Positions 34,246 to 45,415 of a stretch of DNA of 64,000 bases are shown here, piece by piece. The notes beneath the pieces were generated by a model that did no database searches, was not told the origin of the DNA, and saw nothing but the letters and a program-made list of their open reading frames with translations. The DNA lies in the NCBI GenBank assembly GCA_900618795.1, contig UYJD01000002.1:797150-861149 (forward strand), in the 5' to 3' direction. Each line of letters begins with the position of its first letter. Position 1 is the first letter of the stretch. The translations under genes and the position numbers were made by a program. Source of the stretch: Cyanodermella asteris (taxonomy: Eukaryota; Ascomycota; Lecanoromycetes; Ostropales; Stictidaceae).

Positions 34246-35273
34246 CTAAGCGACGAATCCCATGAGAAGCGCGGCCGCACCGGCGAGCCACGTACCAGCC
34301 TGGCGGACACGATCAGCACCGCCGATGGCAATGCTGTTGCCGGGACCGAACACGGTGCCGGTGCCGGCAATGGCAATGGATCTGCTGTTGGTACCGTTGC
34401 CCGGAAGGTACTGCAGGAACAGAGTTAGCATCGTGTCTGGAGGAACGGTCGAGCGCGGGACACAAAAAAAAATAGACTTACCACTGCGGATGGCGTCGCA
34501 CGCGTAGTAGGAGCCGTGGGACCGTTCGTGGCCCTGACGGTCTGCGACCCAACAGCCGGCTGGGGAGTCAGCGTGGCGCGAGCAGTGGTCGTGGACGAAA
34601 CGGTCGTGATGGTCTGCGGGATGATGGCCGTGGGCGTCAGGTTTTCGCCTCCGGCCGAGCAGCTCGGCTGGCCGATGTAGCTGATGAACGAGTTCTGCGC
34701 TTCCACGGCAAACGAGTTGTAGTCCACGCCCTGGGGCACCGCGACCGAAAACGCAGAGGGCAGCTGCGAGCGCGGCGCACCGACCAGTCGGCATCCGCCG
34801 TCCGTCTGCTGGTAGGAACTGACGGTGTACGCCGTGAAGACGTTGTACGCGGTGGGAGAGGTCAAGGTGACGCCGCTGACGACCGTCGTCGAGGTACCGA
34901 CGTTCAGGGGTGTAGCTTGACCTGGAGCCCCGGTCTGGGGTGCGATTCCGGGGGAGAAGGTGAATTGCCCTTGGTTGAAGATTAGGGAGGTGGTGGTAAA
35001 GGTCGAGTTTGTCCCTGGAATCACCACGACCTGGTTTGTGGCGGTTGCGGTGTTGACTTCGGAGCCGAAGGCGATGCCGGCGACGTCGGCGACGACATAG
35101 CAGCCGCCACAGTCGCCGTTGCTACCGACTACTCCACCGGTCACGGCGGCGATCTGAGACTGGGCTGTTGGGAGTTAGAATGGCTCTGGATGAAAGTTCA
35201 GTCATTCCGACGCACCATTGACGAGACGCGCGGCAGCGAGGCCGGCTGCAACGAGGGAGGAGGATTTGAACAT
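34246..35273 (-). CDS. Secreted GPI-anchored Ser/Thr-rich protein
   Basis: Three exons, 35273-35216, 35164-34482 and 34410-34246, encode about 301 residues with phases that agree. Residues 1-20 (MFKSSSLVAAGLAAARLVNA) form a secretion signal. The mature domain begins QSQIAAVTGGVVG and has Cys pairs (GDCGGCYVVADV, GGCRLVG, QPSCSAGG). Its beta-rich Thr/Val/Ser composition and several N-glycosylation sequons (GTNST, NLT) fit a cell-surface protein. A Thr/Pro linker (TTVSSTTTARATLTPQ) leads to a C-terminus with small residues followed by the hydrophobic tail TWLAGAAALLMGFVA, a GPI-attachment signal. It is likely displayed on the plasma membrane or cell wall. Specific function unknown. Confidence 0.8.
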
Positions 35274-38200
35274 TGTGATTGATTGAGAAGCTCTCTTTCA
35301 AGCGAATGATAGAGCAACGAGGGTTATACAATCGAGATTGATAGGTATACCAGCGATCGAGGAGCCCACAGCACGGCGTGACAAACGAGAGTCTACGGAG
35401 ATCGGGAATCCAAACACTGGGGCAAAACGAGGCCCTGTAGACGGTCATATATTATAGGGAAGCTCGAGCTTTCACTTTTTTCGGCCTTCCACAGCGAGCA
35501 AAGTAACCGTCAGCAGGGCGTTCATCCGTCGGGCAGATTGACAGGTCGGCGCCACCAACAGGGCAAGCTCGCAGGACCAAGATGGACACAAGAGAGGAAC
35601 GCCATGCCAGGCCCAAGGGAAGCAGACTGGCCGCGGTTACGACCGTGGCAGATAGCCTCATCAGCATTAGGCCTGTTGTGGAAGCACGCTGAACCCATGG
35701 CCCCCAAAGTACGACGTGGATCAGCTCTTGGGTGGAATTGGGGTGCTAATCTGATTCGCCGAAACTCTGCAACGACAAGGCTGAGCGCGGTCGTGCGTCG
35801 TCGTGGCCGAAGGCAGCTTCAGCTTTTCCCATCAACGGACATCGGCAGGGGCCTGGCCGCGAAACGTCTGCAGAGCTAGACAAGCTAGCCGGGATGGGTA
35901 AGAAATGCATCGCCAAAGAGCAACGACAGGCGGGTGTGGAGGATGGAGGAAGCTGGAAGCAGGAAGCAGGAAGCAGCTCCAGCAACATTCTGCCTTCAGG
36001 GCCAGGGATTGCACTCAAATCTCTGGCGTCGCCAAGAGTGGGCGAGACTTTACTTTACGCCTCGTCCGCCGCTTGCCAGTAATCATCGAATTCGATCTTG
36101 TTCCCACTGTCCATTCCGGCCTCCTGCTGCGACATGTTATTACAACCATTTCGAGACGCTGCACACTCTATCAAAGTTACTGCTGAGCTTGTTTTGTCCT
36201 CGTGTACTTGTACTGTACAACGCTTGATGTTCATTCTCGCCAGACTTTGATGCAATTTTCAGACCACTGGACGCTAAGAAATGACTGCGATCTGCGACCG
36301 AGCTTTGCATATCTGCTCTGTGGTGGAGACGCGTGGGGCCCATCTGCAAGGGATCCCTCAGCTGCACGCTCTGCTGGCACTCCAGCTCCCCTCCAAACCG
36401 GCAAGGCTTTGCCTGTCGTACAGTAACCACGATATGTGTAAGAGCGGCTCGGGCTTGAAGGTCAAGAATGTTCGCTTGCCATGCATACTTACATACTCAA
36501 TTTGGCATTTCAGCCGTCGCAAGAGGTTCAGAGGTCCAATGGTCCAATGTCCCGAGGAATACGGGATGTGGTCTCGATAGAACACATGCGGGTTGAGGTA
36601 AGCAATGTGCCAATGTGGCAATGCAATGTCGTGATCTACGCTGCGTGCGCTTAATACGACGGTGAGACGGCGGAAACCAGAGCTGCCAATTCCCGACAAT
36701 CGATACAAACGGCAAGTCGTTGAGCTGTCCATGAAACGCGCTTGGTAGAGTGCATTGCGGGAAACAATTGCCCTCCAAAGTGTCACCAACGTCAGATGGA
36801 GAAGTGAAAGCCACCGAGATGCTGCTATGCTGGCCTCAAGTTCACTGGCCCCAACTGGTAGGCAAACAGCCAGGCCCGCATCAGTGGACTGGCATCTGCT
36901 GACGGTAAGACAAAGCACAACAGCTTTGCGTGATGAACCCAGCCGCAGCTTCGACCCTTATTGGCAGGCCCCGAGGGTCTCGTGGTCGCCGCACGGCAGC
37001 TCGAGCATGCGAAAGTACGATAAGCATCGCATAGCATGCCAGCTGAGCAGTATGCTTATCTAGCACAATAAGCACACGGATGAGTACGGACGAAGTCCCC
37101 CACAAGAGCAGAGTGCGGTGGCACAAACGTCCAGGATATATGAACTGCATCGGTTATGCTGTTCAGCCCTGCACCTCGAGTCTTCACGATGAGCCACGAA
37201 GCGCGGTAGACACAACAGCGGCCGTGCATGCTCCTGTATGTTGACGGCGGCGAAGACCAGGAAGTCGAATGTTCGATGTCGGACAAGGCTGCTATGGGAT
37301 GCGCCGATGCGGCAAGTTCGACTGCTCGAGCACATGCGATGGCCGACAAGAAACAACCTTCGGTGTCTCGCGGCTCTCTGTTCAACTCTCAGTCGACCTG
37401 TCGGTCCGACCGTGGGTCAGCAAAACGGAACCCCTGCTCTCCATCGGGCCATCACCGACTGTCTCGTTGCTGCGCCCTCGGTTCTGCCCGCTCGACCTCG
37501 TGCTCGTGCCAGTTTGTTTGTCGGCGATCCCTCGATCGACCCTTCGAGGTGCTCAGCGGTCGTCTGTGTCAAATCGCACATCATTTGAATGTGAAAACTC
37601 CAATACGGTCTATGAACACGCAGCTTCCCGGTCCCAGCTGACCGTGGAAATTGTCGGCCTTCTCGTCAGCTGCTGACCCTGCTCCGCTAATAGCTTTTGC
37701 CTTCGGCGTGATGCGACTCTCCATGGCTTGGACAAAAGTGTGTCTCAGCACAAACGCAGAGCTCAAGATCGTCCAATGGATTCCCGTTTCCCGAGGTGCA
37801 AGAAACGAATCGTTTTCCGACGCTGCGCCCCTCGCGAGCGCGATCCCGGCAAGACCGATGGCTATCGCTTGCGAGATTCGCTTCGATCCTTCGCTCTGCA
37901 AGCACGCCGGCGCAGCCGGGGGTGGGAGAGGCGTGGTGGCCACCGTCGACGTGGTGGGTTCAGCCGGTCAGCCGCTTGCTGAGTGTTGTCGAGCAAAACG
38001 AGTCGACGGCTTGCCGTCAGGTCCGAATTGTTGTTCACGGTTCACCCATCTGCGGACATGGACTGGGCTGGATTCCTTGGTTCGTGCCATGCATGAGGAG
38101 GATGCACCCTCTTGGGGCCCAACGTTGCCATTGGCTTCCAGAGGCATCCCAGGCGTGCCAGGTAAGCACTAGCATGCCTCATGCAGCTAGCCTTGCCCTC

Positions 38201-38541
38201 TACTCGTCCACTGCTTGGCCCAGCGTCGCTTGAGATTATTCTTGACCGCAGCCCATTATTGCCAACCCCTCCATCTTAGCTTTCTGGTGAGCACTACCGT
38301 ACCGGTGCTCAGCGCAGAGTATGTCGCTCAATCGGTCTAGTAAGAGCTGGCCCAGGCTGAACCAATATTACCACCAGCTTCGCCGTCCGCCGCGTGCGCT
38401 CTCCTCTCCTCCGAGGCTCTGTCGGCGTCTTCGTTTCTACAGTGTGTGCGAGAAGTCGAGCATCCTGTTCGACCGTTGCTGTATATTTCTCCGTTGTTGG
38501 GGTTTGTCGTTGTCTTGATTTCTTCCCATACCGCCGCCACC
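35274..38541. other. 3.2 kb gene-poor region
   Basis: Several short open frames occur on both strands, but none has family resemblance. The longest ones on opposite strands at 37581-37943 (-) and 37651-38172 (+) overlap, so at most one is real; I support neither. A 7-bp repeat (AGGAAGC, three copies) lies near 35960. The right end includes the leader of the A1-like gene. Confidence 0.4.
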
Positions 38542-41117
38542 ATGTTCGGACGCCGCGCTGTCGGAGACACCTTCGGCGTGGAGAAGCGTGCGGCAGTGAA
38601 CCCCATCAGCGTGCAGCCATCCGGTCAATAGTAAGTAGACGACCATCTACAGGTCCTCTACCTGGATCTATTGGCATGTTTTGAGAGCAAGCTGACTGTG
38701 GCTACAGCCTCGGCGATGATGGCCAATGGTCTACTTTTATCCTCAGAGTAGGAAATCCAGCGCAGAACATCTACGCCCTTCCGTCAACTCTGTCAACAGA
38801 TACTTGGGTCGTGGGCGATTTTGCCTGTCCGAGTGGCAGCAACGCGGATGCAAATTGCGCAACGAAGCGAGGAGGTGACCCAAGCTTGTTCACCAGCGGA
38901 TCGTCGACATCCTGGAACGCCTCGGAGTCAATCAGTTTCACAACCGATTCGTCGCTTCTTGGAGGTACTTCGGATCCGTATGGGGGAAACTATGGTTATG
39001 ACACCGTGGGCTTGACTGGACAATCCACCAACATCGGATCATCTCCCAGCCCTGTGCTTGACCGTCAGATTGTGGCGACGATCCAGAACAGAAATATCTG
39101 GCTCAGTCTGTTCGGCATTTCTCCAAGAGCCCCCAACTTCTCCAAGAACAACACCGTCGGCAGCTATTTCACAAACCTGTTCTCTTCCCAAAGGATCCCC
39201 AGCAAGTCATATAGCTACACTGCTGGAGCTTACTATCGTATGTGAACCACTCGTTCGATCTTACCCTCACACTAACGCTTTGTAGGTCAAACAAACGCCA
39301 GCTTGACATTTGGAGGCTATGATTCATCCCGATTTGACTACCCCGGCATTTCCCTCAGCATGAGTGGTGACGACTTGAACAGAGACCTAGTTGTTGGCCT
39401 GCAGGGGATGTACTATTCGGATAAGAACGGTACGGACAAAATGTTGGTGGACGACGGCATCCTGGCGTTGGTAGATTCGACCGTCGCCCCCTTGTGGTTG
39501 CCCCAGAGCGCCTGTGACAGTTTTGCAAGTGCCTTTGGTCTCTCGGTGGACTCCCTGACCAACCTATACATGGTCAATGACACGAGTCATGACAACAACG
39601 TGAAAGCCAATGCCACGATTGTGCTCACCATCGGATCGAACATATCTGGAGGACCGAGCACGAACATCAGCTTGCCCTACGCAGCTTTCGATTTGAACTA
39701 CACTAACCCGACGAACTCGCAAGGTGCCAAGCGCTACTTTCCGCTACGTGTCGCCAGCTCTGCCACTCAATACACTCTGGGCAGGACTTTCCTCCAGGAA
39801 GCGGTCTTGACTGCGGATTACGGCAGGAAAAACTTCTCCATTGCTCAAGCTATACCAGTTACCTCTTCCACAAAGTCAAACATTGTCTCGATCTCCGACA
39901 CCGCGGCTGGCTCTACCTCCTCTCCCTCTAGCCCCAATGGCAGCGGCAGTGGGTCCTCGGATGAGGGCCAGTCGAATGGTGGTGGTAGCGGCGGCGGCAG
40001 CTCAAATGCTGGACCAATTGCAGGTGGTGTTGTCGGCGGAGTTGCAGCTTTGGCCATCATCGCAATTCTCCTCTGGTGGCTACGCCGAAGGAGCCGCAAG
40101 AACACGGATGGCACGACAGGGCCAGCTCACAAACAGGATGAGATTGTCAACGTCGATCCCACTCGGTCGCCACCTCCAGTCTACACGGGCCAGAACGACT
40201 ACTTCGGCAAATCTGCTGGCACCGCAGCTACACCTTACCAATCCTTCAAGAACGCCGCATCACCCGTCGTAACTCCAGGCATCAACGAGCCCGCAGGACC
40301 ATCGCAGCCATCAGCACATCAGGAAATGACCAGCCGCGCCAACGCCGTTGTCAACGACCCCATCAGCTGGCAACATTACAATTCATCACTCTCCCCCTCA
40401 GCAGCCACCACTCCCGGCGTCGGTCCCTCCACCGCTGCCGGCGCAGTAATGGGAGCAGCACACCACGAGCTCGCGGGCTCCGACGCCAACGACCGTCCAC
40501 GCGAAATGGCATCCCCCGAATTCCAAGTCCGACACGAATTACACTCACCCGGTCCCGCTCCCGTCGAACTCTTCTCACCAGTGACCGCCAACCACCCCTC
40601 CCCCGCCACGACCCACGCTCCCGTCTCCGCCGTTCCCGCATCCTCCTTGAGCGGCGCCCTCCCCGGCGCCCTCGCCCCGGCACCTGCCGTCGCAGCAGCC
40701 GAAGTGCCCCCCTCGGGAAGCCGCACACAACAACCCCAGCACCACTCGCAGCGCTCGTCCGCCACGCTGCCGCACGACATGCAGCCGAAAGTCCACGACC
40801 CGATGCCCGCCGACGCGAGCCAAAACGTCACTGCTGCGGAGCTCGCCAGCCACCGGTCAACGATGTTCAGCGAAGGCGGGGAGACGACGTTCCAGCCAAG
40901 TCCAGACCCAGACCAGCACGGCGAGGGATATTTCAGCGGCAGCGAAAGTGGGATCAGCAGGAATACGAGCGTTATGAGCGCCGAACCTCGGACAATACAG
41001 ATGGCGAGGCCGGTCATGGTGCAGCACCATCGTAGTGGGAGTAGCGGGGATATGATGAGGCAGGTGAACACGATTGCGGAGGAGAGTGTTGAGAAGCATG
41101 ATGTGACGCCGCCGTGA
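38542..41117 (+). CDS. A1 aspartic-protease-like membrane protein, probably inactive
   Basis: Three exons, 38542-38630, 38708-39237 and 39286-41117, encode about 816 residues. The pepsin-like fold is visible: FILRVGNPAQNIYALPST, WVVGDFACP, IWLSLFGISPRAPNF, LTFGGYDSSRFDY and LGRTFLQEAVLTADY. The first catalytic DTG is missing: where VDTGSSDLWV is expected, LPSTLSTDTWVV stands. The second site reads ALVDSTVAPLWLP, keeping Asp. Such proteins are likely binding or sensor proteins rather than enzymes (inference). A Ser/Gly linker, one membrane helix (GGVAALAIIAILLWWL) with RRRSRK stop, and a long Pro/Ser-rich cytosolic tail follow. The start at 38542 has an excellent context (GCCGCCACCATG) but gives no signal peptide; see findings. 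Confidence 0.78.
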
Positions 41118-41380
41118 GTGGCTTGGTAGGATGAGAGGAAAACGTAATGTATTTATGATAGGCTTATGATACCATGGGATCGGTTGCATTGCAAAGCGGA
41201 GTCGGTTTACGGGCGGACCCCAAAATCTAGTATGAATACTGTTGTCCGGTTTCAGTCCGAGCATATAACGTTCTGCGTGTACCTCGAGTTTTCCCTTCCT
41301 TTCTCCGTTGCTCGTTGCTATTAGACGATTTATGAGCGCTGACTCCTTTTCTAGCAAGCAGCCTTCAGATCTCATTACGT

Positions 41381-42350
41381 TCATGCCACAGCGATCTCGT
41401 CTGGAGCAACCAACTCTGTCCTCCATCCCTTGATCGCCTCCTTCTGCTCCGACGAGAGCTCGATCCCGAATAGCTCTTTCAGCGCTTCGAGCCGCTCCGT
41501 CTGTGCTACATTCCCTCACTACCCTCGTCTTCCCGCCCATGTTCTCTTTCACCGTCCCCGCAAACAGCGTCCGTTTGCCCACCACGACTGGCCTTCCCTC
41601 CCCATCCCGGCCCCTCAGGAATTTCGTCGCCAACACCTTTTGCGTCTGCGGACTCTTCGGATGCGTACTAATCCAATAATTCTGATGCTCCAGATCGACT
41701 TGCGTAAACTCCAACTCGGGAAACGCATAGTAGCTCAACCATGGCCGTGTCTCCTCATTGCGGTACTGGTAGATCCACCAGTAATGCCTCTCGTCGGGAC
41801 TCGCATCCGCCAAGATGTCCCTCGCCATCCGTACCTGTTGGGTTCCCAAATTCGTCACCGCAGTCTCCGGACCCACGGGAATTGGTTTCGTCGCTCCGTC
41901 GCCCCCGAATCCGACGTCAACGTGATAACGACTCCCATCCTCTAGCGTTACCACGTTCACGCAATGGACCCAGGAGACGAACTTTCCTCCCGGTACACCG
42001 TCTGGATCTCGCATCCGGATCTTGGCTCCCGCGACGAAGGTGCGGAACCCCATGCCTCGAAGGATCTCGCGCATGAAGACGCATGTTTCCATGCAGTAGC
42101 CGCCGCGGCCTCGTCCGTGTGAGGTGCCGAGAAACTTGCCGTATAGGGCCCGCGGGTCGAGATCGTTCGTGTGAGCTGGATTATAGTGCAAGGATAGGTT
42201 TTCGTAGGGAAAGGTGGTGATTTGGTGCACGTGTAGGGCCTGTAGGAGTTCGAGGTTGCGAGGCTGGGTTGGGGAACGCAGATGGGGTGGGAAGGAGACG
42301 AAGTCGAGATAGTGGGAGATTTCGTCGGCAGAGAAGGCGGAGGGTGTCAT
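41381..42350 (-). CDS. Arylamine N-acetyltransferase, frame broken near C-terminus
   Basis: The enzyme transfers acetyl from acetyl-CoA to arylamines and hydrazines. The triad is Cys86 in GRGRGGYCMET, His129 in FVSWVHCVNV and Asp145 in YHVDVGFG. The body is normal up to VKENMGGKTRVVRE at about 41510. From there the expected ending (AQTERLEALKELFGIELSS, stopping at 41381) lies in the next frame, one base away. The original frame instead runs on to 40857 with non-family sequence antisense to the A1-like gene. A single inserted base in the genome or assembly at about 41510 explains this. A 52-nt GTGAAA...CACAG intron would also restore frame but would remove conserved residues and lacks a clear branch site. 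The gene is divergent from NAF1. Confidence 0.88.
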
Positions 42351-43012
42351 TGTGGTACGGTCAGAAAAAAAAGGTTATCCCGCAGTGTAGAGCAATTGTG
42401 AGGGTGAAAGTGAGGCAGACCGAAACAATGTGGGGGAGTAGAGAGCAAGCCAAATAAAGGTCAATCTGGACTTTCGAGAAGCGAGATACAGGGAATAGGG
42501 AGGATCTTTGCCGCCTTTCACTTCCACCTTTCACAGATGAGTTGAACAAATTTTGGCGGTAGATGCATCGGCGAAATCACGCCATTGACACAAGTGGATG
42601 CAGCTAGATCAGAAATGTGTGTGGTCGAGGTGGGAGGGTCAAGAAGAAATGAGTCACTCTTTGATTTTGGAAAAAATCCACCACTTTCGTGATTGTCTAA
42701 TCGCGTACGATCACACGACGACGCGTCTTGCTTTGCTAACCACCAAGATGATGTTGTAGCTTGGTGAGATCAGGCTTTTTGCGGGGTTGGAAAAGATCAA
42801 GGCTCTGCCACACGTGGCGTCGCGGTGGGAGCTTGGGCCTCCCGCATTTTGAAGATCAGCATGTAAAAGAAAAAAAAGTTGCTGAATTGTTTGCAGGGCT
42901 TTCCTTCTCTGCGCCATCACACCTGCACATCGCTCTTCTCACCGTACATGCGGTTGTACCTGTAATAACGGATCGCCAGGAAAGTTTGTATTGCACCTAG
43001 ACATAAGCCAAT
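42351..43012. promoter_or_regulatory. Divergent promoter region, NAT and NAF1
   Basis: The 662-bp region lies between two divergent starts. It contains purine-rich runs of A near 42365 and 42870. No specific element identified. Confidence 0.45.
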
Positions 43013-45415
43013 ATGACAGAACCCATGGAAGACGATGAGGACTTCTATACCTCTGAGAATGTTGTCCCAATTCAGCAGCCCACGAAAGCGCCCAATCCGG
43101 AACAGAGCGTGCAAGCACCCACGAGTACGCCTGCAGAGACAAAAGCTGGCGATACCCCTAGAGCTCAAGCGCATGATGATCTTCTGTCCAATCCCAGAAA
43201 GACCCATGAAGCCCCAGCTGAAAGCACTGTCCGTGATCAAATGTCTGACCAGAACTCCGTCCATGCACAGCAGTCTAGTCTTTTGACTCAAAGTTCGGGA
43301 GGCCATGTTGCCATGACTACCCATTCAGGATATCCTCCAGTCGCCGGCTCAGCACCGGGTACATATCAAACTACTGGACAGAGCAATTCGGCATCTTACT
43401 CTGCGGATGTCGATGCAGCTCAAGTTTCCATACAAACACCCATCAACCCCCCTCATTCAATTCCAGCCAATGAATTAACAGACTATGAGTCCAGTTCGGC
43501 GCCTGTGCTAGCAGAGCGTGCACAAGAGACCGCAGATGCGACAGCTACAGCCATCAATTCGGCCGTAGGGCATGACGACGCAGTCTCAGATACGACCATG
43601 GGTGGAACTACCGACACGCAAGATGTCAACACTACTCACACCATACTAGATGCAGTCGCAGCCACGGGCCCTACAGCCATTGTTCAGCCCTCGGACCAAG
43701 CGATTGATCATCAACCCGCTCGTGAGGCCACGCCAAAGGCGTCGGAGACAGCAACGCACAATTCTACGGAAAGCGCGACACTCAGTCGAGCTACCGAGGA
43801 CAAAATGCCTGTCCCCATGCAGAGCGACACCACGGATGATGTCCAACCGATTGTAGAAGAAGCCGAAGCAGCCTTAGCTGGCCGACAGAGTGGCGCTGGA
43901 CAGACGACGCAAAACGGTCAGCCCTCGCAAATCGAAGGTCCTGAGTTTGAGGCCGATTCCTCTCCGTATGAGTCGTCGTCCGATGACTCCTCGGACACCT
44001 CCTCAGATGACGATAGCGATGACGACTACCCTCTCATGGACCCAAGAGAGCAAGCCCGGTTACTGATGGAAGATGGTGGCTCGGACGACGAAGGCGGCAA
44101 GAAGGGTGGTGGTGGACCATTACGCACTCAAAACGAGCAGATTGACGAGATTGTTGAGATGCCAGAAATCGAGGTCACGGAAAACATGAAGATCGAGGAG
44201 CTTGGTAACATCGTTACCATTGTGGACAACGTTGCGCTGATCAAGGCAAAAACATCTGGTGAGTACCAGGTGCTGGAGACGAGCTCGCTCCTTTGTCGGC
44301 AGGATCGAAAGGTCATTGGAGTTGTTTCGGAGACTATAGGACGAGTCGAGGAGCCCTTGTATGTTGTTCGGTTCACCAACCCATCGACTCTGACGGAGTT
44401 TGGTCTTGAAGTCGGGACTACAGTCTACTATGTGCCATCACATTGCAAGTTTCTTTTCACCCAAGCATTGCATGTTAAGGGTTCAGATGCGTCAAATTTG
44501 CACGACGAAGAAGTCGGAGACAATGAGATGGATTTCTCGGATGACGAAGCGGAACAGGCATACAAAGCCAGCATCAAGAGGGCAAAGCGAGAACGGAAGG
44601 AGGGCAACCGCCCCGATGGTCCTCGAGGTCCGTCTACTCGTCCGCCACCCGGTCGGTCTCAGGGCAATACTTTCGAATCTGGACCAATGGAACTTTCCTA
44701 TGACGATGAAGGTGGAGATGATCTGTACACACCCTTGGCTCGACCTGCGAATCTGGTTGATCTTATGCGACAGGGGCCGCCTAGTGAGGAGCAAAACCAG
44801 TCCGCGAGATCAATGAGTGGCAACTGGCGAGGAGGAGATTCACCTCGCGGCCGAGGAAATCGTGATCGAGGAGGCAGAGACAGGGGTGGAGGACGAGGAA
44901 GGGGACGAGGTGACCACGGTGGCCGTGGCAGAGGCCGTGGTTACAATATTCAAGGACCCAGTCCTCAGTCTCATCAGCAAAGCCTCTACCAGCAATATGG
45001 CTCACAGGGCAGCCAGTGGCCGCCTCAATCTAATGCCCAAAACCCAACGCCAGTGTACACTGCTCCTCCCAGTGTACCTCATATGGGATACCACGAAACG
45101 AATCCATACAGCGGTAATATTCCGCCTCCACAACCCCAGCATCAAAATCAAGGTTCACTTTTCCCTCCTCTTCCGGCTCAAGGCTTCCCGCAGTTTCAAA
45201 ATCCAATGGCAATGGGAACTGTGCCGGGTGGTTTCCCAATGCCCCAATGGCCAGTACAGCAGCAGTGGCCGTCGCAAAACGGTGCACAAAGCGGCAATCA
45301 GTCCGGCCAGCCGGCCCAAGCAGGTGCATACGTCAATCCTGCTCTCTACGGGGCGAATAACGGCGGGCAGAACTATGGGAACAGCCATCAGGGGCAATAC
45401 CACGGCCAGAAATAA
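43013..45415 (+). CDS. NAF1: H/ACA snoRNP assembly factor NAF1
   Basis: A single exon encodes 800 residues. The first 300 are Thr/Ala/Gln-rich and disordered, followed by an acidic Ser/Asp stretch (SSDDSSDTSSDDDSDDD). The Gar1/Naf1 domain lies around residues 385-500: MKIEELGNIVTIVDNVALIK, LETSSLLCRQDRKVIGVV, ETIGRVEEPLYVVRF and VGTTVYYVPSHCKFL. Next come a charged helix with AKRERK and an RGG-rich segment (RGRGNRDRGGRDRGGG), then a long Gln/Pro/Gly/Asn-rich tail. NAF1 binds Cbf5 (dyskerin) in the nucleus and is needed to load H/ACA RNAs before Gar1 replaces it. The RGG segment suggests arginine methylation and RNA contact (inference). The tail is longer than in yeast Naf1. Confidence 0.92.
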   Translation: MTEPMEDDEDFYTSENVVPIQQPTKAPNPEQSVQAPTSTPAETKAGDTPRAQAHDDLLSNPRKTHEAPAESTVRDQMSDQNSVHAQQSSLLTQSSGGHVAMTTHSGYPPVAGSAPGTYQTTGQSNSASYSADVDAAQVSIQTPINPPHSIPANELTDYESSSAPVLAERAQETADATATAINSAVGHDDAVSDTTMGGTTDTQDVNTTHTILDAVAATGPTAIVQPSDQAIDHQPAREATPKASETATHNSTESATLSRATEDKMPVPMQSDTTDDVQPIVEEAEAALAGRQSGAGQTTQNGQPSQIEGPEFEADSSPYESSSDDSSDTSSDDDSDDDYPLMDPREQARLLMEDGGSDDEGGKKGGGGPLRTQNEQIDEIVEMPEIEVTENMKIEELGNIVTIVDNVALIKAKTSGEYQVLETSSLLCRQDRKVIGVVSETIGRVEEPLYVVRFTNPSTLTEFGLEVGTTVYYVPSHCKFLFTQALHVKGSDASNLHDEEVGDNEMDFSDDEAEQAYKASIKRAKRERKEGNRPDGPRGPSTRPPPGRSQGNTFESGPMELSYDDEGGDDLYTPLARPANLVDLMRQGPPSEEQNQSARSMSGNWRGGDSPRGRGNRDRGGRDRGGGRGRGRGDHGGRGRGRGYNIQGPSPQSHQQSLYQQYGSQGSQWPPQSNAQNPTPVYTAPPSVPHMGYHETNPYSGNIPPPQPQHQNQGSLFPPLPAQGFPQFQNPMAMGTVPGGFPMPQWPVQQQWPSQNGAQSGNQSGQPAQAGAYVNPALYGANNGGQNYGNSHQGQYHGQK

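Noticed and set aside
37581-38172. Overlapping open frames on both strands (120 and 173 codons)
   Set aside because: No homology recognised; mutual overlap means at most one could be real and neither is supported.
40376-41071. 231-codon open frame antisense to the A1-like gene tail
   Set aside because: Composition artefact of the Pro/Ser/Ala-rich coding strand.
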